Source: Gp6-AA40 sp036407095 | GTDB taxonomy: Bacteria > Acidobacteriota > Vicinamibacteria > Vicinamibacterales > UBA2999 | Reading direction: 5' to 3' | DNA length: 64,000 bases | Assembly (NCBI GenBank): GCA_036407095.1 | Contig: DASWZV010000066.1 | Coordinates: 124,001-188,000, forward strand | Part shown: piece by piece, positions 35,380-44,720 of the stretch | Layout: every line of letters begins with the position of its first letter | Position numbering within the stretch: the stretch's first letter is position 1 | Program-made: the position numbers and the translations under genes | The notes under the pieces: model-generated | What the model saw: the letters and a program-made list of their open reading frames with translations, nothing else | Database searches by the model: none | Told to the model about the DNA's origin: nothing

Positions 35380-36300
35380 ATGCGCATCTTCCTGACCGGC
35401 GCGACCGGGCACATCGGCTCTGCGGTGCTCGAGGCCGCTGTTCGCGCACGCCATCACGTGACGGCTCTGGTGCGCGATCCGGAGAAGGCCGAGCGGGTGG
35501 CGTTGCGCGGTGTGACGCCGATCATCGGAGAACTGGCGAAGTCCGACTCCTATGCCGCCGCTGCGGAGCAGTCGGATGCGATCGTGCACGCTGCGTTCGA
35601 TTACTCCAAGCGCGGAGCGGACGTGGATCGGTTTGCGATCGAGACGCTCGGCGCGGCCGCAATGCGACGCGCGCAGGCGGGAGCGTCGGCGGCATTCGTG
35701 TACACATCGGGTGTCTGGGTGCTCGGTGATACCCAGGGGCAGGCCGGCGAGGACGCGCCGATCAACCCGACGCCGCGTGTGGCGTGGCGCCCCGCGCACG
35801 AAGCGCTGGTCCTCGAGCACTCGCGAACCGGCGCGATTCGCACCGCGATCGTGCGGCCGGGGATCGTCTACGGCGGCGCCCGCGGGATCATCGGCGATCT
35901 GCTGAAGGACGCGCGCAACGGTCTGGTTCGCGTGGTGGGCGATGGTCGGAATCACTGGCCGTGCATCTACGACCGTGACCTCGCCGCTCTCTTCGTCCGC
36001 GTGGCGACGAGCCCGAACGCGTCGGGCATCTATCACGCCAACGACGAAGCCGATGAATCGGTCGACGACATCGTCGACGCGATCGCGCGTCATGTCCGGA
36101 TGCGCCCTGACATCCGCCACGTCCCGCTCGAAGAAGCACGGGCGAAGATGGGCACCTACGCCGACGCGCTGGCCCTCAACCAAATCGTCCGCAGCCCGCG
36201 CGCCCGATCGCTGGGTTGGGCGCCAACCCTGCATTCCGTATCCGGCAACGTCGCGCGCCTGCTCGAAGAATTCCGATCGGCTGTCGAAGCCGCCGCCTGA
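35380..36300 (+). CDS. NAD-dependent epimerase/dehydratase family protein
   Basis: 306 residues of atypical/extended SDR. The N-terminal FLTGATGHIGSAVLEAAVR binds NAD(P), VRDPEKAERVALRG follows strand two, and VYTSGVWVLGD occupies the catalytic region, but a canonical YxxxK is not obvious at the expected place. RTAIVRPGIVYGG and HWPCIYDRDLAALFV are typical of the later half. It is a single gene with unknown substrate. Confidence 0.8.
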   Translation: MRIFLTGATGHIGSAVLEAAVRARHHVTALVRDPEKAERVALRGVTPIIGELAKSDSYAAAAEQSDAIVHAAFDYSKRGADVDRFAIETLGAAAMRRAQAGASAAFVYTSGVWVLGDTQGQAGEDAPINPTPRVAWRPAHEALVLEHSRTGAIRTAIVRPGIVYGGARGIIGDLLKDARNGLVRVVGDGRNHWPCIYDRDLAALFVRVATSPNASGIYHANDEADESVDDIVDAIARHVRMRPDIRHVPLEEARAKMGTYADALALNQIVRSPRARSLGWAPTLHSVSGNVARLLEEFRSAVEAAA

Positions 36301-36370
36301 CGGAACGGAGGCCAGTCTCCGTTCCTCTTGTTAATCCATTTCCGCCGTACGAACACATCTATCGCGAACG

Positions 36371-36501
36371 GTTGCGTCAACGTGGCTGGCGCAATCGGCG
36401 TCGCGCGAAGGAGATGAAAGACGACGACGCCGGACGGCGCCGCTGGCACCTCCCAGCATCCGACTGGCTGACGCATTCCTCAACCTGGTTGGCGCAATCG
36501 G
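36371..36501. repeat. ITE fragments, A/B terminal chimera
   Basis: GTTGCGTCAACGTGGC at 36371 is a class A end. At 36454 a class B end (CAGCATCCGACTGGC...) is joined within one nucleotide to a class A end (CAACCTGGTTGGCGCAA). No element interior remains. It lies between convergent genes. Confidence 0.75.
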
Positions 36502-36537
36502 AGACTGGCGAAAAAGAATAGCTGACGTCTATGCCCT

Positions 36538-38125
36538 CTATTTGTCAGCGAACCTGCGGAAGAAGCTATCTGTCTTCCATAGTGGCCGGTTGGAGGCGTT
36601 AGCGACGGCTGTCGCCACCGCTATGACTGTCCGATTGAAATCGGCGGCGGCTTGAAGATCTACGGGCTGCTTCGTGTCGTCCGACGGTGCGTGATAGCGC
36701 TTGGTCAGCCACGCTTTTTCGATCGCTTCTTCCTTCGATCCCTTCCGGTTGCCGACGTCGAGCATCACCGCGGGCACCCCACGGCGGATGAAGTTGTACT
36801 GATCGCTGCGCACGAAGACGTTGCGCGCGGGAACCGGATCGTCCTGGACGTCCAGGTTCAGCGTCCTGGCGATCCTCCGAACGGTCTCGCCGAGATCGGA
36901 TTCATTCAACCCGTAGACGGTCAGGAGCCGAAGCGGATAGAGCGGCAGGAACATATCGACGTTCACGTTCGCCACCCATGCTGCCGGCGGGCACGGTCGG
37001 ATGCGTCGCGAAGTAGCGTGAACCCTGCAGGCCCTTTTCCTCTCCGGTCACGACGACGAAGAGCAGCGATCGCTTCGTCGCAGCCTTGCTCTCCGCCAGC
37101 GTTCGAGCGATCTCGACGAGCGATGCCACGCCCGACGCGTTGTCCATCGCGCCGTTGTAGATCGCATCCCCGTCGATCGGTTCGGCGACGCCGAGATGAT
37201 CGAGGTGCGCGCTCATGACCACGTACTCGTTCTTCAACGTCGGATCCGAGCCGGGGCGCGCCGCCACGACGTTCTGCGATTCGACCTGACGACGGTCGAC
37301 CTTGATCGTCGCTCTGAGCGACGCGGTCAGCGGGAAGTGCGGCAGCGGCTTGCCGGCGTCGACGAGCTTCAGCAGCTCGTCGAAGGTATGACCGGAGCCG
37401 GCCAGCCATTTGTCTGCACGATCGGGGTTGATGGTGATCCCAATCTTCAGGCTCTGCATGTCGACGAGTGCGGGATCGGCGAGGCTCATCGACTCCTGGA
37501 GCCGCGCCAGCGAGGAGCGCGCCCACGGAATATCAGCCGTGTGCGGGTTCTGGATCGTCACCAGGCCGACAACGCCGGCCTGCTGCAGAAACCGACCCCG
37601 CTCGCTCGGGTAGCCGTAATGCGCGCGCAGGTTTCCGGGAACGCTGGAGGGGCCTCCGGCAAACGTGACGATGATCCTGCCTTTCAGATCCATCCCCGCG
37701 AGGTCGTCGAACTTCATCTCGGGCACGGTCAACCCGTAGCCGGCGAACACGAGCGGTGCGTCGACCGATTCCGCGGGGTCGATGCGCAGATTGATGGTCG
37801 CATCGTCGCCGAGCGTGAGCCGTTCGGCCCTGCCGTTGCGCAGGAGCTCGAGAGAGCTGTGCGACTCGACGATCGTGCGTCCCGTGAATGCGACAGGCTG
37901 CAGAAAGCCGTGCGTGCCGGCGGCCGTCAACCCGGCGTGCTCGAACTGGGTGATGACGTAATCAGCCGCTTTGCGGTGTTCGGGGCTGCCGGTGTTGCGC
38001 CCCTTCATGCTGTCGCTGGCGAGCGCCTCGACCGTCGACCACCATCGTTTGCCATCGCTGTCGCCGGTGCCGGCGAGCGTCGTCGTCAGAACGAGTGTCG
38101 CGATGATCGTGATCCACAGCCTCAT
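36538..38125 (-). pseudogene. M28 family metallopeptidase, split by a +1 frameshift
   Basis: The first frame (38125 to 36902) has a signal peptide (MRLWITIIATLVLTTTLAG), a PA-like insert, and the zinc/catalytic motifs AHLDHLG, NGAMDNASG and TGEEKGLQGS. It then runs out of phase into GGERERRYV. The second frame (36975 to 36538) continues with VANVNVDMFLPLYPL and YHAPSDD, which supply the last ligands. The extra base lies in a GGG run (minus strand, about 36975-36977): ATGGGTGGCG instead of ATGGTGGCG. The intact paralog at 45719 has PASAWAANINIDTINL at this point. A sequencing error is possible. Confidence 0.85.
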
Positions 38126-38267
38126 GGCTCCTCCGGTCAATCACCGCGATGCGGCTCGTTCCATGGGTTTGCACTCCATCGTGGCCGCATAGCGGTCCTA
38201 GCCGCGCAAAGCGCGGCAAGATACTGGCAAGCCGGCGAGGGGCTTCGCTGGGACATCAAGAGCGGAG

Positions 38268-39074
38268 TCACTTGCCTGGTTTGATCCCACGCACCGCCCA
38301 CGCGCGCGCAGTGAGTGCAATCGACCCGTCTTTGGCAACAGGCAAGGCGTGCCGAATTGTGTCACGCAATCGCCCGCGGCGTTCCTCGCTCAAGGTCACG
38401 ACGTAGCCTGGCGCCGGCCCCTGCGCTCCGAGAAACGGCAGCCAGTAATCATCGAAATCGATAAAGTGGGTCGGCACCTCGATCGAGCGCGTGTCGACAT
38501 CATCGAGACCTGTCTCGCGAAACAGCGCTTCCAGCCGGTCAGGGCTGCACAGTGGGAACCGCTGGCCTTCGTCCATCGTGGCGGCGTCCTTGTCCAGTGC
38601 GACCGCAGCATCCCAGAAGTACCGAATCAGCTGCATCGCTCCCGCGTAGTCCCACAGGTAGACCGCTACCACGGCACCCTTACGAGCCACCCGCCTCATC
38701 TCCGACACGACCGCGTCAGGTGTGGGAACGAAGTTGAGCGCGAGGCCCGAGACGACTGCATCGAACGCTTGTGCAGGCACCGGCAGTTGCTGGGCGCGCG
38801 CTACGATGAATCGCGCCCCCGCGTTGGTGAGGCGGCGTTTCGCCACTTTCAGGTATTCGAATGACAGGTCGAGGCCGACGACCCGTCCAGGGCTGGCTCG
38901 GTCCAGGATGGTCTCGCCGAGCGCGCCCGTCCCACAGCCGACGTCGAGCCACGAGGCGCCGCGCCGGCATTCCAGCCACTCGACGAACTGCGCCGCAACC
39001 GGCCGGCTCCACCGCCCGATATAACGCTCGTATGCGTCGCCACTCGCCCAGGCGTCAACGAGTCCGCTCGTCAC
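38268..39074 (-). CDS. Class I SAM-dependent methyltransferase
   Basis: 268 residues from GTG 39074; the frame opens at 39110. The early YERYIGRWSRPVAAQF is seen in UbiE-like proteins. The SAM motif is SWLDVGCGTGALGETIL, the acidic residue follows in VVGLDLSFEYL, and VVSGLALNFVPTPDAVV is motif post-I/II. VSEMRRVARKGAVVAVYLW is typical of ubiquinone/menaquinone-like methyltransferases, but the substrate is unknown. The start overlaps the ASCH gene by about 20 nt. Confidence 0.82.
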   Translation of the reverse strand: MTSGLVDAWASGDAYERYIGRWSRPVAAQFVEWLECRRGASWLDVGCGTGALGETILDRASPGRVVGLDLSFEYLKVAKRRLTNAGARFIVARAQQLPVPAQAFDAVVSGLALNFVPTPDAVVSEMRRVARKGAVVAVYLWDYAGAMQLIRYFWDAAVALDKDAATMDEGQRFPLCSPDRLEALFRETGLDDVDTRSIEVPTHFIDFDDYWLPFLGAQGPAPGYVVTLSEERRGRLRDTIRHALPVAKDGSIALTARAWAVRGIKPGK

Positions 39075-39387
39075 GTGACCGTCCCGTGGGGTGTGTTCGC
39101 GGCCACGCACCTGCCGGCAGGTAGTGGAAGCGAACCAGATACACGTTCTCGCCGCGGCCGTGCTTCGCGATCGCGAGCAGATCCTTCACGTCGATGAACC
39201 CCGATTCGCGAGCGAGATCGTCGGTGATGTCGTCGAGTTCGATCGCTTCGATCGACTCGACTTCGATCTGGCCCTCATCCATGGGATAACGCCCACCCAC
39301 CTTGACGTGCGGGCGCATCCAGATGCGAACGCTGCATCTGATCCTCCCGCGGCGGATGCCCTCGCGGAGGCGCTTGGTGAAGACCAC
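39055..39387 (-). CDS. ASCH/PUA-like domain protein
   Basis: 110 residues. The pattern FTKRLREGIRRGRIRCSVRIW, then VKVGGRYPM, IEVESIEAIELDDIT and ARESGF fits the ASCH fold, which often binds RNA or modified nucleic acids. The last about 20 residues are basic. It is followed by the methyltransferase gene with overlap. Specific role unknown. Confidence 0.65.
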   Translation of the reverse strand: MVFTKRLREGIRRGRIRCSVRIWMRPHVKVGGRYPMDEGQIEVESIEAIELDDITDDLARESGFIDVKDLLAIAKHGRGENVYLVRFHYLPAGAWPRTHPTGRSRDERTR

Positions 39388-39449
39388 CGGGGAAGTCTAC
39401 GTCTTTCCGACTTCGGTGGTGTGAAACGGCCCGATGGGCGTCGATTGCC

Positions 39450-40058
39450 TCAGTTCCGGCCGCTCCACGGTTCGACGGAAAACGGGTCCTTGAGCGCACC
39501 GCGTCGGCCGGATCGGGCGAGCTCACCCGCGACGCGCTGCCACCATCGCTGAAACTCGTCGACGAAATCCTTTGCGCCCAGCCCCTCGACGACCTGGGTC
39601 TGCGCGAGACGATCGCCGAGCCGCTGCCCCTGCACGTCGCGCATGAGCGTGAGGATTTCGAGTGGGACCGCGGCGAGGTTGGCGCCCGGGACGATTAACA
39701 TGATGTTGCGCTTCACCGATGCGCTCATCGTCGCAGGCCGGCCACGCTCGAGGTTGATTACCACCAATCCGAGAAGCCATTTGCCGACGCTCTGTCCCCG
39801 CACGCCGTCGCGAAGGAGCAGATAGGCGGCGCCGAGGATCAGAAAAGGCAGCGACTCGAACCGCTGATACACGATCGTGCTCATCACGATCAGCGTGCCG
39901 TCGATGGCGTCGGCGTAGAGGCGTTTTCGCACATCAGCCTTGGGATAGGGTGAGATGAGGCCACTCGAGACTCGCGCGATGAGCGGTGCATAGACCAGCG
40001 CGAACACCACCGCGGGCAAGACCAGGAGGCCGAGCACGGAGTCGACGTTTGCGGTCAC
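39450..40058 (-). CDS. RDD family membrane protein
   Basis: 202 residues. The first hydrophobic segment is VLGLLVLPAVVFALVYAPL. The RDD-type Asp motif occurs in YADAIDGTLIVMST, and GQSVGKWLLGLVVINLERG is the typical later segment. About three membrane helices are visible. The soluble tail (VDEFQRWWQRVAGELARSG) is basic. RDD proteins are poorly understood. Confidence 0.7.
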   Translation of the reverse strand: MTANVDSVLGLLVLPAVVFALVYAPLIARVSSGLISPYPKADVRKRLYADAIDGTLIVMSTIVYQRFESLPFLILGAAYLLLRDGVRGQSVGKWLLGLVVINLERGRPATMSASVKRNIMLIVPGANLAAVPLEILTLMRDVQGQRLGDRLAQTQVVEGLGAKDFVDEFQRWWQRVAGELARSGRRGALKDPFSVEPWSGRN

Positions 40059-40167
40059 GGCAACTCACACGCCGCTTCCGCTGTTTGTGCCGTCATCGCG
40101 TCGTTCTCAGCGTGACCGTACGAAGAGGATATCGCGAACTTCAGTTGCCGTTTCAAAGCGACACAGA

Positions 40168-40433
40168 TTGCGCCAACCAGGTTGACGCATCCTTCCGCGC
40201 GGCGATCCGCTCGCCGGCCAATACCGGGGTCCCCGCCGCGCACGCTTGCGCGGTGGGGTGGGAGTGGCATCTCCGGCGCGTGCCTCACGCTCGTTCGCGG
40301 CTCCTCCGTCGCAAGAGGCTGACGCAATTGCTCTCCCTCCGCCGCTCGCCACGGCTGCGACGCCATTGGCGACTGTCGCGTGCGCGGCTCGCTCCACGCC
40401 GCGCTCCAGGATGCATCAACCTGGCTGGCGCAA
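40168..40433 (-). repeat. ITE-223 element, class A, copy 6 (with hairpin insertion)
   Basis: 266 nt with perfect class A ends at 40168-40192 and 40409-40433. About 45 nt containing ACCGGGGTCCCCGCC and TGCGCGGTGGGGTGGG are inserted at the internal CCAAT, which splits one strand of the conserved helix. It lies between co-directional genes. Confidence 0.85.
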
Positions 40434-40480
40434 CAGCTCAGGATGGCAGTGGTCGGCCGCCCGATGGAGTCCCTGTTTGG

Positions 40481-40517
40481 ACTATCGCGTACGAGGCTCG
40501 CTCGACGCGGCGTTCAG
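40481..40517. repeat. ITE fragment forming the 3' end of the M1 peptidase gene
   Basis: CTATCGCGTACGAGGCTC matches the element interior. The peptidase stop codon (40482-40484) and its last residues SEPRTR are encoded here. Confidence 0.55.
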
Positions 40518-41846
40518 AAAGATCCAGTTCGCGAAAAACACCGACAGGTCCTTTCCGCTGCTCTGCTCCATCGCCCGTTTGAAGTCCGCTGTCGTGACCG
40601 ACTGCCCCGCGTAGCGTCTGGTGTAGTCTCGGATGCCCTTCCAGAACGCGTCGTCGCCGAGCGTCTCGCGCAGCTGGTGGAGAACGTAGGCGCCCTTCTG
40701 ATACACGATCGTGCGATCGCTGGCCGTCGGACGATCCCACGATGGGAACACGAGCGGCTGGTCGCCCCCGGTCTGTCGGACCTGCTCGTACCGCATCCGC
40801 GCGGCCTCGATGTCGCGATCGTACGCCGCTCGACCGAAGCGATGCTCGTTATATGCGGCCGCCATGAACGTCGCGAAGCCTTCGTTGAGCCAGAAGTGCG
40901 TCCAGTCGCGACAGGTCACCAGGTTGCCCCACCACTGGTGCGCGACCTCGTGGGCCGCGAGCGTCACGGACGTTGGAGTGTCGAGCAGGGTGCGGCCATA
41001 CCTGTCCGAGAGCATCGCAAAGCTGTCGGCCTCCTGGCCGGCCGTGTCTGCGACGAGTGCCTGGGTGTAGCGCGTGCCAGCGTAGCGGACGCCGGCGCGC
41101 GCTTCGAAGAAGCCGATCATGTCCGGTGTGTCACGGAACGCGCGTCCAAGATCTTCTGAGGGCAGCGAGTCCCCAAGGTAGTGAACATCTACACTGCGAT
41201 GCCGGGCTGTCGTCTCGACGAACTTCCCCGCAGCGAAGCCGAAGAGATAGCTGGATACGGGGCGATCCTGCCGCCATTCGTGAATGACTGCGCCATCGGC
41301 GCGCGGTTGCTCGGCGACTGGCCTGCCGTTTCCGACGACGCGAAGGCCCGCGGGCAGGACGATGCGCAAGTCGAGCGTCGCCCGCTCATCGGGCGCATCG
41401 ATGCACACGAGCCACTGGCTCGTGGAGAAGATGGTGTAGACCTGCGATCGCTCCGGCACGAACTGGAGGCCGAAGCGGGGCGCACCGTGATAGTCGATAT
41501 CAATCGTGTGTGTCGCGCCGTGTGTCCTCGATGCCGGCAGCCGAATTCGGAGCCGGCGCGGGAGCTGCTCGAACATCAGCGACGACCCGCCGTCGCTGAC
41601 GGCGTCGATCGTCAGCTCACCCCGATCGAACTCGATGGTCTCGTGCCGCTCAGCGAGGAGACGGATGCGAATGCGGACGTGTCCGGCGACGGTCTTCGCC
41701 GTGATGTCCGGCTCGATTGTCGCTTCATAGTGCACGACGTCGAATCCGCGACTCGTCGACAGCGCATCGATTCCCGCCTCGCTCCCCGTCGCCAACGCGA
41801 GCAGTGCTGTCGCGATGAGGAGCGATGGTACGCAGGTTGGTTGCAT
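40482..41846 (-). CDS. M1 family metallopeptidase, secreted
   Basis: 454 residues, shorter than usual M1 aminopeptidases because the C-terminal helical domain is missing. The N-terminus (SLLIATALLALATGSEAG) looks like a signal peptide. The zinc motif HEVAHQWWGNL is followed by the third ligand in WLNEGFATFM with the normal 18-residue spacing. GQEADSFAML replaces the canonical GAMEN-type exopeptidase loop, so true aminopeptidase activity is uncertain. The final residues lie in a repeat fragment, which suggests an altered C-terminus. Confidence 0.85.
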   Translation of the reverse strand: MQPTCVPSLLIATALLALATGSEAGIDALSTSRGFDVVHYEATIEPDITAKTVAGHVRIRIRLLAERHETIEFDRGELTIDAVSDGGSSLMFEQLPRRLRIRLPASRTHGATHTIDIDYHGAPRFGLQFVPERSQVYTIFSTSQWLVCIDAPDERATLDLRIVLPAGLRVVGNGRPVAEQPRADGAVIHEWRQDRPVSSYLFGFAAGKFVETTARHRSVDVHYLGDSLPSEDLGRAFRDTPDMIGFFEARAGVRYAGTRYTQALVADTAGQEADSFAMLSDRYGRTLLDTPTSVTLAAHEVAHQWWGNLVTCRDWTHFWLNEGFATFMAAAYNEHRFGRAAYDRDIEAARMRYEQVRQTGGDQPLVFPSWDRPTASDRTIVYQKGAYVLHQLRETLGDDAFWKGIRDYTRRYAGQSVTTADFKRAMEQSSGKDLSVFFANWIFLNAASSEPRTR

Positions 41847-41853
41847 CGCTCGC

Positions 41854-42537
41854 TTACTGCTGACGACGGAGACGCATCATCTGGTTGGCGCCACGCCGGA
41901 ACTCGTACGGCACGTCTTCGATCGAAACCGCGAAGCCCCGCTCGCGGAGCTCGCCCATTGTCTCGTCGACATACGGCGAAGACGTACCGCCAAGCGCCAG
42001 CAGCGGGAAGATCCGCACTTCAGCCGCGACCCGGCACATCTCACGAATTGCCAGCCGATGAAAGCCTTCGCCCAGCTGGGTGGTGTAGAGGAACAGCAGG
42101 TGGGAGCAGAGCGCCAGCTCGAATGAGTCATCGCCGAAGGGAAGCGACGGCAGCGAGGCCTCGATGTAACGGCCGTCGGACTTGCCAGGCACGTAGTCGC
42201 CGAGGAAGTCGTTCATCGCGGCCATGCGGAGACGACCGAGGTCGTCGACCGACGCGATGGTGTCCCACACGAAATCATCCTGGTTGCGCCGCGTCTGCTC
42301 CAGGATGCTGTCGTAGGTTGCGACGACGCGCTGTTGAATCGCGTCCGCAGTCCATCGATACAGCGGATCGCACGAGACGACCCGCGTGCCGATGCGCGTC
42401 GCGTGAGTGTTGAAGCTGGCCGGGCCGGCGCCGCAATCGACGATGGTCAGCTGGAGATCCGCATCGGTCAACGCGAACATGCGCCGATACTCGTCGAACG
42501 ACCTGCCCCACGGAACGACTTCGTCGAGTGTGAACAT
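41854..42537 (-). CDS. SAM methyltransferase-like protein
   Basis: 227 residues. LTIVDCGAGPASFNTHA is a SAM motif with Cys in place of the usual Gly. RVVSCDPLYRWTADAI holds the acidic residue, and SFELALCSHLLFLYTTQLG marks motif II/post-II. The C-terminus is hydrophobic and Arg-rich. It is followed upstream by a 77-residue ORF, probably in the same transcript. Substrate unknown. Confidence 0.75.
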   Translation of the reverse strand: MFTLDEVVPWGRSFDEYRRMFALTDADLQLTIVDCGAGPASFNTHATRIGTRVVSCDPLYRWTADAIQQRVVATYDSILEQTRRNQDDFVWDTIASVDDLGRLRMAAMNDFLGDYVPGKSDGRYIEASLPSLPFGDDSFELALCSHLLFLYTTQLGEGFHRLAIREMCRVAAEVRIFPLLALGGTSSPYVDETMGELRERGFAVSIEDVPYEFRRGANQMMRLRRQQ

Positions 42538-42540
42538 CGC

Positions 42541-42774
42541 TCAGGTGTCGTCGAAGTCTTTCTGATCCTCGAGGCTGGCGCCAGGCAGGAACTCGAAGAA
42601 GGCATCGAGGCTGCGATCGAGCGCGCGGCGGAGTTGCGGAATGGTGCCGTCGATGGTGTGCAGGGTGAGACCTGCCGCTTCGCCGTTCTTCAGCGTCAGT
42701 CGCGCATCATCGGCCTGCACGAGCGTGCCTTCGGGAACGAGCCGGATGCCGTAGACGAGCGTGTACCGCGCCAT
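42541..42774 (-). CDS. Small protein of unknown function
   Basis: 77 residues beginning MARYTLVYGIRLVPEGTLV, then LKNGEAAGLTLHTIDGTI and a helical end (LDRSLDAFFEFLPG). It looks soluble and is 3 nt from the methyltransferase gene. No family recognised. Confidence 0.5.
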   Translation of the reverse strand: MARYTLVYGIRLVPEGTLVQADDARLTLKNGEAAGLTLHTIDGTIPQLRRALDRSLDAFFEFLPGASLEDQKDFDDT

Positions 42775-42806
42775 AGCCCACTATAGCCTCAGACCAATCG
42801 CCTGCC

Positions 42807-44720
42807 TCACGCGTCGATCGCGCGTTGAACGGCGGCCGGTGTCGTGCGTCTCCAGTGCAGAGCCGTGACGATCGCGAGCAGAAGCAGCCCTGCGCCTGCA
42901 GTCGCCGTGCGAGGCGTGAACAGCAACGCCGCCGAGAGGCCGGCAAGCACGCGTTCGAGCCGCGTCGCTTCGCGTCGGAGCCATCCCCCGACCGCCACCG
43001 CAACTCCCACAACACCCAGGAGAGCAGTGGCGAGCGACAGGAGAATGTCAGCAAGCGGCGCCTGCAGCAGTAACCCGAGCCCGCGCGGAGCGATCGTGAA
43101 CGCAAAGGGGACGATGAACGCAGGCGCGGTGTATTTCCACGACAGCATCGTCGTCCGAAGCGGATTGCCGCCGGTCACCGCCGCACCTGCAAAAGGCGAA
43201 AGTGCTGTCGGCGGGCTCACTTCCGAGAGCACGGCGTAGTAGAAGACGAACATGTGAGCGGCAATCTGCGCCACTCCGACTTGAACCAGCGCCGGCACGA
43301 TCGTCACCGCCGCGATGATGTAGGACGCCGTGACCGGCACCGCCAGACCGAGCACCCACACGGCGAGAGCGGCGTACGCGATCGTGAGCAGCAGGTGACC
43401 ACCAGCCACCGTCACGATCAGCCCGGCGACCTTGATGCCAAGCCCCGTGAGCGTGATCGTCCCCACGATGATTCCCGCGGTGGCTGTTGTCGCAGCGATC
43501 GGCAGGATGCCGCGCCCGCCCGCCGCGAGCGCAGCCGCCAGACGCCTCGGGCGAAGCGCCGTGTCGCGGTGGAAGAAGCTGAAGACGATCGCCAGCACAG
43601 TGGCCCAGAAGACCGCACGGAATGCCGTGAAGCCTCGCGCCATCAACACGACGATGGTCGCGAGCGACACGAAGTGATGCCATCCACGCCGGGTCAACGC
43701 GCCGAGCGTCGTCTGCTGGATCTCCACGGGACGAAGATTGAGGCGATGCGAGTCCGCCTCCACCATCAGGAAGATCGAGAAGTAGTAGAGAAGCGCCGGG
43801 ATGATCGCCATCGCGATCACCTTCAAGTACGAGATCCGGAGAAACTCGGCAATGAGGAACGCGGCCGCACCCATCACCGGCGGCGCAAGGATCGCCCCGA
43901 TGCCGGCTGAGGCCAGGATGGCGCCTGCGGTGTCCGCCGGGTAACCTGCGCGCTGCATCATCGGCCAGGCGATCGTTCCGAGCATCACAGTGTTCGCGAC
44001 GCCGCTGCCCGACACGGCCCCGAGCAGATATCCGGCCACGGTCACCGTGCGTCCCGGCCCCGAGGCCCCGCCTGACCGTCCGATCACCGCCATCGTCCAG
44101 TCGACGAAGAAGCGGCCGGCTCCGCTGTGCTCGAGGATCGCGCCGAAGATCGTGAACAGGATGATGTAGGTGGAGGTGACGTCGAGCGGCACGCCGAACA
44201 TCCCCTCGAGCGTCATGTAGATCGTGCCGACTATGCGCGCTGGGGAGTAGCCGCGATGGGCGATCAGTGAGAGCCCGAGGTTGTCGAAGATCGGACCCGC
44301 ATACGCGTACAGGAGAAACACGATCGCCGTGACCGGCAGGACCCAGCCCGTCGTGCGCCGCGTCGCTTCGAGCACCACGACGATGGCAGCAATGCCCAGG
44401 GCAAGATCAATTGCTGATGGCGTGGCCGCCCGATAGATGAATGCCTCGATGTCCGAGAGAGGCCACATCAGAGCAACAATCGACAGCGCAATCCACACGT
44501 AGTCGCTCGCTCCCGGGAGGACTCCGCCTTCGCCTCTGGCTTCGGCGAGACCGGTAGGGCCTTCGGCGGTCTGGCCTACGAGGAACGTCAGCGTGAGCGT
44601 GATCAGAAGAAACGTGAAGCGATAGACGTACGGATCGACAATTGCGACGACCCAGTAGAGCGCGTACGCAGAGAGAAGGAAGGCGAGGCCGCTGGCGACC
44701 CGCGCGCGCGACAGGATCAT
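42807..44720 (-). CDS. TRAP transporter fused permease (TAXI type)
   Basis: 637 residues. The DctQ-like small and DctM-like large membrane subunits are fused, the normal arrangement for TAXI-TRAP systems. Many hydrophobic segments are visible. Conserved parts include FTIFGAILEHSGAGRFF, GSGVANTVMLGTIAWPMM and SPPTALSPFAGAAVTGGNPL. It probably uses an ion gradient to import an organic acid delivered by the adjacent binding protein. It overlaps that gene by TAATG. Confidence 0.92.
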   Translation of the reverse strand: MILSRARVASGLAFLLSAYALYWVVAIVDPYVYRFTFLLITLTLTFLVGQTAEGPTGLAEARGEGGVLPGASDYVWIALSIVALMWPLSDIEAFIYRAATPSAIDLALGIAAIVVVLEATRRTTGWVLPVTAIVFLLYAYAGPIFDNLGLSLIAHRGYSPARIVGTIYMTLEGMFGVPLDVTSTYIILFTIFGAILEHSGAGRFFVDWTMAVIGRSGGASGPGRTVTVAGYLLGAVSGSGVANTVMLGTIAWPMMQRAGYPADTAGAILASAGIGAILAPPVMGAAAFLIAEFLRISYLKVIAMAIIPALLYYFSIFLMVEADSHRLNLRPVEIQQTTLGALTRRGWHHFVSLATIVVLMARGFTAFRAVFWATVLAIVFSFFHRDTALRPRRLAAALAAGGRGILPIAATTATAGIIVGTITLTGLGIKVAGLIVTVAGGHLLLTIAYAALAVWVLGLAVPVTASYIIAAVTIVPALVQVGVAQIAAHMFVFYYAVLSEVSPPTALSPFAGAAVTGGNPLRTTMLSWKYTAPAFIVPFAFTIAPRGLGLLLQAPLADILLSLATALLGVVGVAVAVGGWLRREATRLERVLAGLSAALLFTPRTATAGAGLLLLAIVTALHWRRTTPAAVQRAIDA

